This document shows, piece after piece, positions 20,602 through 30,931 of a stretch of 64,000 nucleotides of DNA. The notes beneath the pieces are model-generated. The model made no database searches. It saw only the letters and a list, made by a program, of their open reading frames with translations, and had not been told where the DNA came from. This DNA comes from Fulvia fulva (lineage: Eukaryota > Ascomycota > Dothideomycetes > Mycosphaerellales > Mycosphaerellaceae): positions 682,001 to 746,000 of the forward strand of contig NC_063013.1 in NCBI RefSeq assembly GCF_020509005.1, written 5' to 3'. How positions within the stretch are numbered: the first letter of the stretch is position 1; each line of letters begins with the position of its first letter. Made by a program: the position numbers and the translations under genes.

Positions 20602-21624
20602 ATGATGTCTTTGAGCACTATATACCACCGCCTCTTGAGCTTCTTCCACACGCGAGGGAGTCGTAGCAAGCGGCAGGATATTACCATACAGCCTGTCGGG
20701 CAGCGATCCAAAGACCTGGAGCAGGAAGTAACACCACTCACGCAAGCAGAGCCGGCTATGGAGGGACCAGGAAATGCAGCCGATAGTTCTACGACCCAAA
20801 ACAGCTTCACAAAATTCTTCGAATTACCCTACGAGCTTCGAGACGCCATCTACGAGTATCTCCTGCCTCCCAACAGCAAGATCCACTACATCGGTGGACC
20901 TCTTCCAAGCGGAACCTTCCATATCGAAGATACCTGGATCTCAAATATGTGCCAAGCCGACCCACGATTCAACCCAGATCTTGAACGGATCGAACAAGTA
21001 CGGCCAATTTGTCGCTTCATCGTCTCCCCAGACGGCTGCGACATTCCGCATGACTTCGACATCAACAAGTACAAGAGGCTAGAAATCTTCTTTGAGCATT
21101 ACCACCTCGCAACCCCTGGGGTTCGCGGCCATCACATCGCATTCAGTCATTCTCTGATGACGATGAGTAACAATTTCCGTCGCTTCGTCAATCGAATCAA
21201 GACCCACGAGCGACTCCCCGAGATCCATGTCTCATTTCGTGACGAGCCTCGGCTTGGGTTGTATGGAGACCGGCACTGGACTCACGAATTGCAACAGGGC
21301 GGTCAATTCACGCAGGTCCCTGCTCAGATACTCTCCATTAGTCGCGGAGAGCGAATGTCGCTGATCTGGTATCTGCTCGAACCTATCCTGCGACTTCCAC
21401 TAGCCAAAACTGCTACCATCCAGCCTATCACGTGTCTGATTGCGAGTGGACATAACGGTCCGTTCGACTCCTTTCCCAACATTGAAAATTTGAGCGGCAG
21501 GTGGATGGTGGCGTTGTGTTCTGCGTTGAGTTCGTGGCTTGAGGGCGAACGCGAACAGCCCTTCGAGGATCTGCTCAATCAGCGAAGCTCGGGGCCGGGA
21601 AGGCTGGCCCTGGCGTACTTGTAG
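20602..21624 (+). CDS. F-box/2EXR-like domain protein of unknown role
   Basis: Intronless ORF of 340 aa. After a basic, low-complexity N-terminus (about residues 1-68) comes the motif FTKFFELPYELRDAIYEYLLP (69-89). This is the short 'F-x-x-L-P-x-E-L-R-x-x-I-Y' helix pair that begins many ascomycete F-box-like or 2EXR proteins. The remainder has HIEDTWISNMCQADPRF and scattered aromatic/Leu repeats, as in that expanded family. A role as a ubiquitin-ligase adaptor is inference. A second ATG (residue 2, same frame) gives nearly the same product. Confidence 0.6.
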   Translation: MMSLSTIYHRLLSFFHTRGSRSKRQDITIQPVGQRSKDLEQEVTPLTQAEPAMEGPGNAADSSTTQNSFTKFFELPYELRDAIYEYLLPPNSKIHYIGGPLPSGTFHIEDTWISNMCQADPRFNPDLERIEQVRPICRFIVSPDGCDIPHDFDINKYKRLEIFFEHYHLATPGVRGHHIAFSHSLMTMSNNFRRFVNRIKTHERLPEIHVSFRDEPRLGLYGDRHWTHELQQGGQFTQVPAQILSISRGERMSLIWYLLEPILRLPLAKTATIQPITCLIASGHNGPFDSFPNIENLSGRWMVALCSALSSWLEGEREQPFEDLLNQRSSGPGRLALAYL

Positions 21625-22062
21625 TTGTATGGTTCAGGGTAGCTCAACGCGCTGCTACACCGCCAAGAAGGAGCACGTTGAAGCCTACTAGGAGACGGTT
21701 CGCTAGCGGAGCGATTACTCACACAAGTCAAAGAGGACACCTTTTCCTTGCCTTCACGGCATTTTCCTGGCCAACATAACAGACTGGGCAGAAGACATCA
21801 TGTTGTGCCACCGTCATCGAGAATGAGGCAAGGGCAATCATCGTGAGCAAGGTCACGAACATGGCTTGAACCATCGCAAGCAAAGGACGCTGCATCGAAG
21901 TTCGGGAAGCTAGCCGATGGTCTTCATGACACAGCCCATGATGAGAATGACCCCGAAGTGGAATTCGTGTAACGGATAGCAAGGCAGACTTGCAGGAGCG
22001 CAGAATTGGCGAAACCGATCATGAAGAGAAAAAGTAGCTACGTAGCATTCCCACACTACGAT
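21625..22062. other. Intergenic stretch between convergent genes
   Basis: About 440 bp between the F-box-like gene and the 3' end of the GH28 gene. No feature supported. Confidence 0.4.
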
Positions 22063-23215
22063 CTACCTCCGCGGGTTCTCCTCCCATGGCTTCCCAGTAC
22101 AGTTAAACCCAACAGGATCAACCACGTTATCGCAAAGATAGATCGCCGGGATCGTAGCGTTAACAGTATCAACAATCCCACCCATATCCTCGATCGTAAA
22201 ACCCGTACAAGGACTTGCAGCACTGCACTGAATATCCGCCATCACCCCCGACGTCGTCGTTCCCGCCCAGTTCTTCAACGTGACATCTCGAAGATTGAAC
22301 TCTGACGTATCGCAATTGCCGCTCGCACTGTTGTAGCTCGTGGACTGCGTCACAGCCAAGATCCCACTCGCATTGTTCAACGTGAAGTCTTCGAAGGTAA
22401 TGTTGGCAGCGTACCCTAGACCAGCGCCACCTCCGTTGGGTGGGTACCCGCTGCTGACTCCGGTCCAGGTCTTGAAGTATGCGCCGTATCGCATGTTGTT
22501 AATGGTGATATTGCGAGCAGTGACGTTCTCGACAATTTCATAGCGTCCCTCGTATTGGCCTATACTGCCTACGGCCACACCAAGGCCCGTGTAGAAGTCG
22601 CAATTTTCCATTAGGATGTTGGTGCTGTTAGCTTTTGTGCTAATACTGTCATCGCCGTTGTCAACGGTCCAGCCGCGGAACATGATATTGTCAGCATAGA
22701 TCGTGTCAGCGCCGTCGGTGTTCAGGGAGGAGAAGGCGAAGCCGACGGCTTGCTTGGTGTCGGTGCTGTTGATGTAGATGTCTTCCAGCAGGATATCGGA
22801 GGAGTGGATGATTGTCATGGTCCACATTTGGCTTTGCACGAAGCGGGTACGCTCGAAGACGCTAGAAGTGGTGCCGGTGATGGTGATCTGATGTGGTCGT
22901 CCTGGGTAGTTGTTTGTGCCGTTGATGAAGTCGTACCAGACCTGACCATTGCCGTCAAGTGTGCCGTAGCCGAAACCGTCCCATCTGATGTTCTCGCCGC
23001 CGAATAGCCATGCTGAGGATTGGTTTTGGTAGCCGACTGGGAGACTGTGGTTGAGCCAGTATGGGATGTTTTTGTCCCACAGAAGAGTGCCATGAAGGTC
23101 GACGTCCACGTTGCTGAGCCCTGTCGTGTTCATGACAGACTTGATGTGGTAGGTCTCATTGCCGAAGACGACTCTACCGCGATGAGAAGCATCGTTGTGG
23201 CCGCATTTCTGGAAG
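22063..23215 (-). pseudogene. GH28 pectinase-type glycoside hydrolase, 3' part (disrupted gene)
   Basis: Main body of a secreted right-handed beta-helix enzyme of family GH28 (exo-polygalacturonase-like). About 380 codons of continuous frame run into the inserted element at 23,215. Family features: WLFGGENIRWDGFGYGTLDGNG, FERTRFVQSQMWTMTIIHSSD, SSLNTDGADT (NTD catalytic Asp), WTVDNGDDSIS (the paired Asp motif) and YGAYFKTWTG. The segment that normally contains the catalytic-site GHG reads GLGVAVGSIGQY, so the usual His is not seen there; some exo-type relatives differ at this spot. Many N-glycosylation sites. The 5' part lies at 28,903-29,049. No other stop or frameshift was seen, so the insertion appears to be the only lesion. 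Confidence 0.85.
23206..23215. repeat. Left 10-bp target-site duplication of the MULE-type element
   Basis: tttctggaag, identical to 28903-28912. In the minus-strand gene it encodes the same in-frame FQK codons at both flanks. Confidence 0.9.
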
Positions 23216-23340
23216 CGGTGAATTACTCCGACAGGGACAATTATGTCAAGAATTACTACGACAGGGACCATTATGTATTTCTTACTCCGACAGGGACTTG
23301 CACGGTATCCATATTACTGCCACAGGGACCATTATCGCCA
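23216..23340 (+). repeat. Left terminal inverted repeat of the MULE-type element
   Basis: 125 bp. Contains four spaced copies of a ttactccgacagggac-like motif (near 23222, 23251, 23282 and 23314), possible transposase-binding sites. Confidence 0.88.
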
Positions 23341-23375
23341 ACGACACAAATGAAGTACTATAGCCAGGTAGAGCT

Positions 23376-23434
23376 TCCTATATCGCTTTTACCTGCTCAC
23401 CTGTTCTTGCAGAGCAGGTTAAAGCGATATAGGA
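23376..23434. repeat. Hairpin 1 in the MULE-type element
   Basis: Arms 23376-23398 and 23412-23434 pair over 23 bp with one mismatch around a 13-nt loop. Core ttttacctgctc / gagcaggttaaa. Confidence 0.8.
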
Positions 23435-23543
23435 GCAACAAATCAAGTAGCATAGGTAGGCAAAGGAGAGTTAATAGTTATGTCCGTGTAACCGTACTTG
23501 ACTTCGTTCTCTTGTTACCTAGACCTTATCTAGTTATAGGCGC

Positions 23544-23606
23544 CTTCCCTATACGATTTAACCTGCTCTATAAGAACAGGTGAGCAGGTTATATAATATA
23601 GGGAAG
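23544..23606. repeat. Hairpin 2 in the MULE-type element
   Basis: Arms 23544-23568 and 23582-23606 pair at about 22 of 25 positions, with the same taacctgctc / gagcaggtta core. It is preceded by agaccttatctagttatagg, which recurs before hairpin 3. Confidence 0.75.
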
Positions 23607-23689
23607 TAGTATAATACATTTGATCGCCTAGCTTATAGCCCTCCCTCGGCGTTCTTATTCCTTAGACCTTATATAGTTATAGGCACTAT

Positions 23690-23744
23690 ATCTAGTGTGA
23701 TTTTACCTACTTACTTGTCCTTACGGAGTAGGTTAAATTATACT
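23690..23744. repeat. Hairpin 3 in the MULE-type element
   Basis: Arms 23690-23709 and 23725-23744 pair at about 17 of 20 positions. The mismatches are C/T differences, consistent with RIP of an older perfect palindrome. Confidence 0.65.
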
Positions 23745-23822
23745 AGACAGGGCAATACTATAACGTATATAATTGCCGAGCCTACTAGCCCTATAATTGA
23801 GCGTTACTATTATCGTAACGTA

Positions 23823-26800
23823 TAGCCTAGACATATCGGGAGCCTTCGACTACGTGTCACACCCGCGGCTACTCTATATCCTAAGGTCGAAGGGACTCCC
23901 TAAGTAGCTTGTTAACTTCGTACGGTCCTACCTCTAAAACCGTAGTACGTCGATCCTAGTCGGCTAGTACAGAAGCCCATTTCAAGCAGTCTACACTAGA
24001 ATCCCGTAAGGCTTAACGCTAGCACCTATTCTGTTCCTCTTCTTTATAGCGACGCTACTCCTAGCCCTAGAATCCTAGAACACCGCTACGAGCGGCTTCG
24101 TAGACGACATAAACATCCTAGCGTAGTCTTCCTCGACTAAGGAGAACTATAGGCTACTAGAAGAGAAGCACAAGATCTACGAGGACTAGGCTAGGAGGCA
24201 CGGGGCTCGGTTTGCCCTAGAAAAGTACAATCTAATACACTTTACGCGCCGGCTACGGTTCTACAATATACAAGCTTCTATCTAGATATAGGGGCACACG
24301 ACTAACCCGGCAAATCAGCTTAGGATCCTCGGACTATAGGTGGACCCGGCGCTACGGTAGAGGAAGCACGTATAGGCAATATTACGGAAAGCTAAACAGA
24401 ATATAGTATTATGCTAGAGGCTCACTACGTCTATATAGGGGGCGGACTTCCGGTAGTTACGACTTCTATATACGGCTATTATACGGCCAGTCCTTACCTA
24501 TAGTAGCCAAGTATAGTCCTTAGGCGAGAGGGCCTGCCTATCGAAGGGACTCGTCGCGCCGCTAGCGAAGATCTAAAACTAATGCCTAAGGAAGGTCACC
24601 GGGGCATATAAGTCGACACTAACGAGGATACTTAAGCACGAGACCGCTATACCGCCGATCGACCTATATATCTAGGGAGGTCGACGACGAGAATCACCTG
24701 TACGTGGTGTCGGCTACGAACCTCTCGTCTAGCTACGAGAGAGCCAAGTATTCTCACGCTGGAGCGTCGTGGGCGCGACGGGCGCGCAACGTAGGCGAAG
24801 CCGCGGCGAACAGAGGACTACCAGCAAAACGGGTATGAAAACCATCCGACGAGCGTGTACTCGTGTCGGGAGCGAGTCCCTCTTCTTTCTACGTGTAAGA
24901 AGGGCGCGGAACCGTGGCCTATACGCTCGACAGGACACCTCTGGTATGAGTGCAGAATTTTCACCTCCGGAGACCGCAAACCGAGCGGGCTGAGCGACGA
25001 ACATTGGACGAGCGGACTACAGAACAACAACTGAGCGGACTATGCAACGGCGTCGAGCGGACTACGAAACAATCTGGTGTTTGCCAGCGGGCAATGCGGT
25101 GGGTAGGTGGACACGCGACGAAGCCTGTAAGGGCCTGTTGAACACCCGGTATGGGAACGAGGGTTTTGCCTGAGGCACTGCCTGTCCCGCTACACAACGC
25201 ACCTAGTCTGACATGGTAGATTGCGACGAGGAAAAGACGATAGCCTGAGCAAGGAAAAGACGGCTGTTAGGACGGGGAAAAGACGTACAATGCAAGTGGA
25301 TTAGTTCTGTGATCGGGGAGGATCGAGGGCAGGGTGATAAGGAACTTCATATTGGTTAGTAGGTGGAAACGCAAGGAGTACGCTGCCCGGCGTGGTGTGT
25401 GCCCCGAGCAAACCTGCGAGGCATGGACGGCCGCTTTCTAGAGATAGGCTGCGGTAACGCGAAGGGCGTCAAAACCTGGGGCGTGGTGTACACTGGCAGC
25501 GACGGCTGACACTGTCTGTACAGCCCGAGAGGACGGATGCGCATGTCGGTCAATAGAGAGCACTAAAGGGCTTAGGCCTATGGAGGTGGATATTGGCTTA
25601 AGGAGCAAACAGGGAGGGAGGGCGTAGAGGGAAGCTTTTGCTCCGGGCTAACCTCTCGAAACGAGGCTACACGGTGGTGCTAGATGAGTGGGAAAGCGCG
25701 GTTAAGACTTGTCACCTTATCTCGTAGCTAGCTTGCTAAATACGATTCCTTCCTTGCCCAAAACCCGGAGCACATGGTGCTGAACTGTACTAAGTGGGTA
25801 AAAGGGAGAAGCCAGTGGAGGGCGAAGGCAAGAGACAGGAAATACCAGGCCATCATCCAGGACAGACAAGATATAAGGAGAGTGACAAGATGGATCCTTA
25901 ACGAGGACTACCTAGAGCAATTCTCCCTAGCAGTAGAAACGGAAAGGTGGATAGAGAGGAGGGAGAGAGAGAGAAGAGCCGGGGAAACAGAAGGGAGAAA
26001 GGGAATCGAGAGGAGGACATCACCAGGGTTACGGGCAAGGTAGTCATAGGGTAACAACCATGACACTAGCGTACCCTGAAGGAAGGAGAACGAAAGGACA
26101 AGACAGGAAAGAACGAGGAGGGCAAAGACGAGGAGGTTTTCATCCGTTAATCGGGTTTCCTACCTACACAAATAGACCTAAATAGCGAGAGACCTGCATA
26201 GGCCATAGGGCACTAAAACAGGCGAATGAATAATCTATCTATCTATATCTAGGGACTACGGACCTCCTACTTAGGCAAGTCGGCATAGTACCTAGTATAG
26301 AAGGTCATCGCTAGTACAGTCGTAAGGGCCCGCGAATTAGTACTAGCGTATAGGGGCATTCGACCCGGAAACGAGCCGAACTACCGGGTAAGGGACGAAC
26401 AGCTAGTAATATAATAGGAAGGTAAGAAATCGTTTGTAGAGCAACTATAGAAAGAGAGGTGGAATAACTAGGTTATAGGGTATAGTGGACGCCCTTAGCT
26501 AGCGGGACAACCTAAGGAATAGTTAGCTACAAAATCCGCGGTCAAGCACCCCCCGAAGCTTATCTACTACCGCCTTACGAGGGCATAGAGTAGTATAGCA
26601 ACCTAACTACGAAGCGAACACATCGGCCTCTAGGGGTACCTATTATAGAGGAAGGTTCTAGGATACACGAATACTAGCTACCCCTACGGCTATCGCTCCT
26701 AGAACGTACGGCACGTACTCCTCGTCTGTCCGAGGTGGTCGCTAGGAAGGGGGGAGTAGATAGTAAAGGCGAGGAACCGGACGATTAGGGTACTTCTTAA

Positions 26801-27109
26801 CAACGCTAAGGACCTACGGCGTATTACGAACTAGATACTAGAGAAGGGCTAGCTAGAACAGTACCGCCTAGTAGGAGTAGTGTAGGAAGAGAGGATACGA
26901 CGTAGCGCGACGAGACCGGCTAGGAGCGGGGGCTAACGGGGTAGTGACATAGACTACGTACGTTCAGAGGGAAAGCTAAACTAGATAAGGAGTAGTCGGG
27001 GGCGGGAAGGGTTTTTACCTATTCGGGTTTCCCTTTGTATATAACAATAGATATATACCTATATAGGCCGGATAGGGTCCTAGAACAGGGGAATGACAAA
27101 TCTATCTAT
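23823..27109 (+). mobile_element. LINE copy A (Tad1-like), 5'-truncated, RIP-mutated, split by a nested insertion
   Basis: Starts inside the reverse-transcriptase domain (the stretch tagcctagacatatcggg matches the LDISGAF region) and collinearly matches the 3' halves of the LINEs at 46.5-51.4 kb and 58.9-63.9 kb. It ends in an (atct)n tail. It is flanked by a 16-bp direct repeat, ctattatcgtaacgta (23807-23822 and 27110-27125). All frames are full of TAG/TAA stops. Interrupted at 24678 by the insertion 24679-26243. Confidence 0.85.
24679..26243 (+). mobile_element. Nested 1.57-kb LINE-tailed insertion with a non-LINE 5' part
   Basis: Flanked by a 12-bp duplication tatatctaggga (24667-24678 and 26244-26255) and ending in (atct)n, so it moved by LINE-type target-primed reverse transcription. 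Its 3' part (from about 25735) encodes the C-terminal tail of a LINE ORF2. ORF 25774-26043 ends RWILNEDYLEQFSLAVETERW, close to the end of the LINE at 45.0 kb. The 5' part, 24679-25735, is CpG-rich, not RIP-like, carries the decamer gagcggacta three times (25010-25065) and matches nothing else in the window. It may be a captured or chimeric 5' segment. Confidence 0.65.
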
Positions 27110-27125
27110 CTATTATCGTAACGTA

Positions 27126-28777
27126 GGTAGTAAAGAGGCTATATTGTTAAACAGGTACGGGTAGATAGTAGCGGAGTGGAGTAAGAGATCAATCTTCAAC
27201 TGACTAATAGCACGAGTATATAGCAATATATTAGGAACCAATATGTTGATTATATTAGATGTCTATCTAAGCTAAAGGGGAGAGAAGGTATCTCTCTATA
27301 AGCTAAGTCATTGTAGATGCCTTAGGCTACTAGATCACTTTCTAATTGTTGACTCCCTTTGAGATGCTACATCTTAATATATATACTTATAATAACGACG
27401 ACAACTAGACCGCTAGCGGCAAGTAATTATATATTAAGCTACTTCGTATTATATATTCGGTATTTATCTAATATACTACTAGTAATAATAACGACGACGA
27501 CGATATAGTCGGTAGCTTCGGCTAGAATATATAAGTTAGACTCGTGTCTTAATTAATCTTAGTTAAGGCACTTACCTTACGTTAAGTATCGAGTAACGAT
27601 CTTATATATTTATAGTATACCTAATAACAATAACGATAACGATAAAGTCGGCGGCGGCGACTTCGATATAGGCTCCGGCTATAATATATATATTAAATCA
27701 TGTCCTCGGCTTTAATTAAGACACTTTACGTTAAGTATTAAGTAACGATCTAATATATTACTAGTACTAACGATAACGATAAAGACGATACGGCTAGTCC
27801 CTCCTCTACGTCAGTCTTACTCCTTAGCCTCGAACACGATAAAAAAGCTTATCGTTCTCTTAACCCTTTACGACCTCGAAGCTAATATGTCTTAGCGTAC
27901 CGCTACCTACTCCTAAGAAGAAGAGAGGTCGTCCTACGGGTACGGCAAAAGTCACTCGTAGGCGACCTATAGTCGCTAGTAAGTAGTACTCGTAGTCTAC
28001 TACAAAGTAGGTAGCTTACGAGCTAAATGCTTATCTTAATAAGAACGCTACTAGTAAGCTTCGTAAAGCTACGTACGTGTCACGGGCAGCCCGCGACCCC
28101 TCACTGTAGCTGCGTCGGCCCGGCTAAACCGCGGACCTTCTGCATCGGGTTAGCGCGGCTTGGCTTTACTTTATAACTTCGCCGCGCCTCGCGCTCCTCT
28201 TTCGTAGCTTCGTAGAACAACAACTATCTCATTCGGACCCTATAGTACGCGCGCCCTTACAGTACGTTAGTAATATTATAGAGCGCCCTAAGCTTCGTAA
28301 AGCTCGCCTAATACTATACCGTCGCTATATTAGCCGTATCGCCGAGGGTAATACGAGTAATAGGTACTAGCGTTACTCTATAGCTAGTCGTTCTACTATC
28401 GGCGTTCGCGTTAACGCTATAAATTGGTATACCTAGTACCGCTACTAAGGTAAGGATTGTGATTAGCTTTAGGGTTTGTCTATCTGTCTCTACTCTACTC
28501 GAATGAACTCTCTTAGCCGCGTATCGTCTCATTAACCTGCTCTTATTATGTTATTAACCTGCTCGTATTGTCTTATTAATATACTCGTATCTTCTTATTA
28601 CCCTACTCGTGCCTCTCGTTTATTCACCTCTACTAAATTAACCTGCTTATAGCTTAGTAGCTCACGATCATTCGCCTTCACAAGGCCATGCGTTTCTGGC
28701 CTTGCCCTAACTCATTTAACGTGCTCTGCTAGAATGGGAGAGTAGGTTAAATAGGTTAGGGTGAGAATGCGACGATG
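27126..28777. other. AT-rich MULE interior, possible decayed transposase region
   Basis: 27,126-27,800 contains three spaced, diverged copies of a block with cgataacgataaagtcgg-like runs followed by ttacgttaagta. 27,900-28,550 has remnants of coding sequence, for example a KKRGRPTGTAKVTRRRP-like stretch near 27,930 resembling an AT-hook, and a CpG-rich patch at 28,075-28,210. 28,515-28,650 has imperfect repeats of ttattaacctgctcgtat. A further hairpin lies at 28,705-28,761 (arms about 19 of 23). No intact gene. The assignment to a transposase is a guess. Confidence 0.4.
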
Positions 28778-28902
28778 TGGCAATAATAGTCCCTATGGCA
28801 GTAATATGGATACCGTGCAGGTCCCTGTCGGAGTAAGAAATACATAATGGTCCCTGTCGTAGTAATTCTTGACATAATTGTCCCTGTCGGAGTAATTCAC
28901 CG
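28778..28902 (-). repeat. Right terminal inverted repeat of the MULE-type element
   Basis: Reverse complement of 23216-23340 with four differences. Two of the four are CpA to TpA changes on the reverse strand. Confidence 0.88.
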
Positions 28903-29049
28903 TTTCTGGAAGGCATCGATGATGGCAGGCGCAGAATCATTGTTTCCGCACGCCTTCACAACGCAGACCTTGCCCAGTCGGTATTCTCCAGTGGGCGAGC
29001 ATAGTGCTGCAATGGCCTGGAGGAAAATGGCCACGCTGAAGGACTTCAT
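28903..29049 (-). pseudogene. GH28 pectinase-type gene, 5' part (disrupted)
   Basis: ATG 29049 begins a signal peptide (MKSFSVAIFLQAIAALCSP). The mature start is VCVVKACGNNDSAPAIIDAFQK, the typical GH28 N-terminal block (NDSAPAI...AF..C). The frame breaks at the element boundary: inside the inserted DNA it gives R-stop. The partner part at 22063-23215 resumes with FQKCGHND, whose FQK lies in the duplicated target. Separated from the rest of its gene by 5.7 kb, this fragment could at most make a short secreted peptide. Confidence 0.85.
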
Positions 29050-29425
29050 GATGAGTGACCAGCAAATGGAGCCGAACAGGATGGCGAAGAGAGCCAGCCG
29101 CCATACTGGCAGCATTCTCTGGAGTCTACTTGTAGTGTCCGGCATTGGCATATCTGCTACGTCGCAAGTACATCTGCAATGCCATCATTGTACCCATCAA
29201 GACTCCACTGGTCTCGGGCGAAGACCCGGTCTGTGACCATCAAGAATGCTCAAGCAAGAGCGTCGTCGAATCAAGCTGTTTGATATGGCCCCGTCTCGAG
29301 GGCAGAAGTCCGGGGTTTTCGAGGTTTTCTGGTGTCCGATGTGGAGGAAGGAGTGGGGGGTATCCGAGGCTTCCGTCTCTTCAGCCTCTCGCCAAGCGAG
29401 AGGGTCGTACCCACTTGATATTATC
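29050..29425. other. Former promoter region of the GH28 gene
   Basis: Non-repetitive sequence of normal composition between the GH28 start and the RIP-mutated transposon block. No motif that I can defend. Confidence 0.4.
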
Positions 29426-29429
29426 GGTC

Positions 29430-30926
29430 CGATAAGCACACCTACTTAATGTTATAGTGCTTATTACCTGTTTCTATACTTCCTCTTTCCGTTATAAAAA
29501 TGCTACGTGTCTTATAGCCTCGGCTAAGCGAATATAAGTAGAAGGAGCGAAGGATAACTATATTTATCGACGAGCTAAAGAATAAGGGTATTCTACCGCG
29601 TAGTAGGTATTGCTACTACAATCTCGCTACTACTACTATTAACGTAATATAGACCTTAAATAGAGGTATATTAATACTAGTTTTAAAGACGACTATTAGC
29701 GTATTAGAAGAAGGATTTAGAGTATCTACGGTATCTTAATAGAACGGTCGGTAAATAGTACGAAGCTTACTAAAGCACAGTTACTTACTATTCTTAAATA
29801 TATCCGTTATCGCGAATAGATAGGCCTTAAGGTACCGTATCGTTAGATTAATAAGGTAGCTACTTCGATAGTATACCGTACTACCGGTAAAGTATTTAAA
29901 TTAAGTAGCTCGTAGGCTACTCGATTTATAAGAAAGTATAAGATTAAGAAGGTACGAAGGAAGCCAATTAAGGTATAGCGGAAAGAGGCCTACGATCTAG
30001 CTAATATTAGAGTCTAGTTTAATATTCTAAAGAAGCTAATCCGTAACTTTAAGCTAGAGTATTATAATATCTAGAATATAGACGAGACCCGCTATCGTAT
30101 TAGTATCGGCGGTAACGAGTAGGTACTAGTAATAGATACGAAGAGGCGTTACTAGTCTCTAACCGAGCTAAATAGAAAGTACGTAACCGCCGTTAAGGTA
30201 GTAAGTACTAGTAGTATTACTATCGCTCCTTTCTTAATAGTTACTAGCCGTACGTATATAGATTACTAGTTCAATAATCTCGATAATAAGGTAACTATCG
30301 GTATTAGCGATTTAGGTTATATAAACGACGAGCTTACCCTTTACTAGCTAACCTATTTTAAGGAGCTTATACGGCCTAATATAAAGAGCCCTAAGTAGTA
30401 GCGACTACTAATCTATAATAACTTTGGCTCGTACGACTTCGAGGAGTTCTTAACCTTTACGAGAGAGTACCGGATTATTATCCTTAGGCTACCGCCTTAT
30501 AGCTCGTACTTCCTATAGCCGCTAGACGTGGTCCTCTTTTAGGTATAGAAGTACTAGTACCGGATAGCCGTTAATAAGGCTATCGCTATCGGGTATACCG
30601 AGTTTAATATAGCGGATTTTATAGACTCTCTATAGTAGATTTATACTAAGATCTTTACTATAAGTAATATTTAGGCAGGCTTTTATAAGACTAGTATTAT
30701 ACCGGTAGATTACATAAGGGTTATCTGCTACAATATCTACGTAAGTAATATAGTATTAGTATTACTAAGATAGATAAAGAGCAAAAAGACGAAGTAAGCT
30801 CGACGATATTAGAAAGTAGAAACTCGATTACGTAATCGGCGCGAGCTAATTAGAGGGCTTCCCGGCTTACCCTAATATTATACCGGCTATACCCGTCTAA
30901 AAAGCTCCTAGTCTATCTTAAATCTC
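29430..30926 (+). mobile_element. RIP-mutated pogo/Fot1-like DNA transposon, 5' part
   Basis: A DDE transposase of the Tc1/mariner superfamily (pogo/Fot1 branch) can be read through many TAG stops. NIDETRYRISIGG (first catalytic Asp) lies near 30,070-30,110, NRKYVTAVKVVSTSS near 30,170, LLIYNNFGSYDFEEFL near 30,410-30,450 (the second Asp position reads Asn) and LRLPPYSSYFL-PLDV near 30,490-30,530, the LPPHS...LQPLD motif of the family. The N-terminal helix-turn-helix part is at 29,560-29,960. Terminal repeats were not securely located. The copia element at 30,932 interrupts it; a tail may continue at 35,666-35,860. Confidence 0.75.
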
Positions 30927-30931
30927 GTAGT

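Larger units (their letters stand above)
23216..28902. mobile_element. Mutator-like (MULE-type) element, 5,687 bp, inserted in GH28
   Basis: Bounded by 125-bp terminal inverted repeats (23216-23340 and 28778-28902; about 121 of 125 positions agree) that begin cggtgaattactccgacagg. It is flanked by a 10-bp direct repeat. Long TIRs plus a 9-11-bp duplication are the hallmarks of the Mutator superfamily. The interior holds a hairpin array (23376-23744), a RIP-mutated 5'-truncated LINE with a further nested insertion (23823-27109), and 1.65 kb of AT-rich sequence (27126-28777). No intact transposase ORF exists; the longest plausible remnant is near 27900-28550. The copy is non-autonomous or decayed. 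The superfamily assignment is by structure only. Confidence 0.8.

Noticed and set aside
22750..23007. Short ORFs antisense to GH28
   Set aside because: Shadows of the conserved minus-strand frame.
23020..23583. 187-aa plus-strand ORF crossing the MULE left TIR
   Set aside because: Antisense to GH28 and then running into the TIR and hairpins; no coding character.
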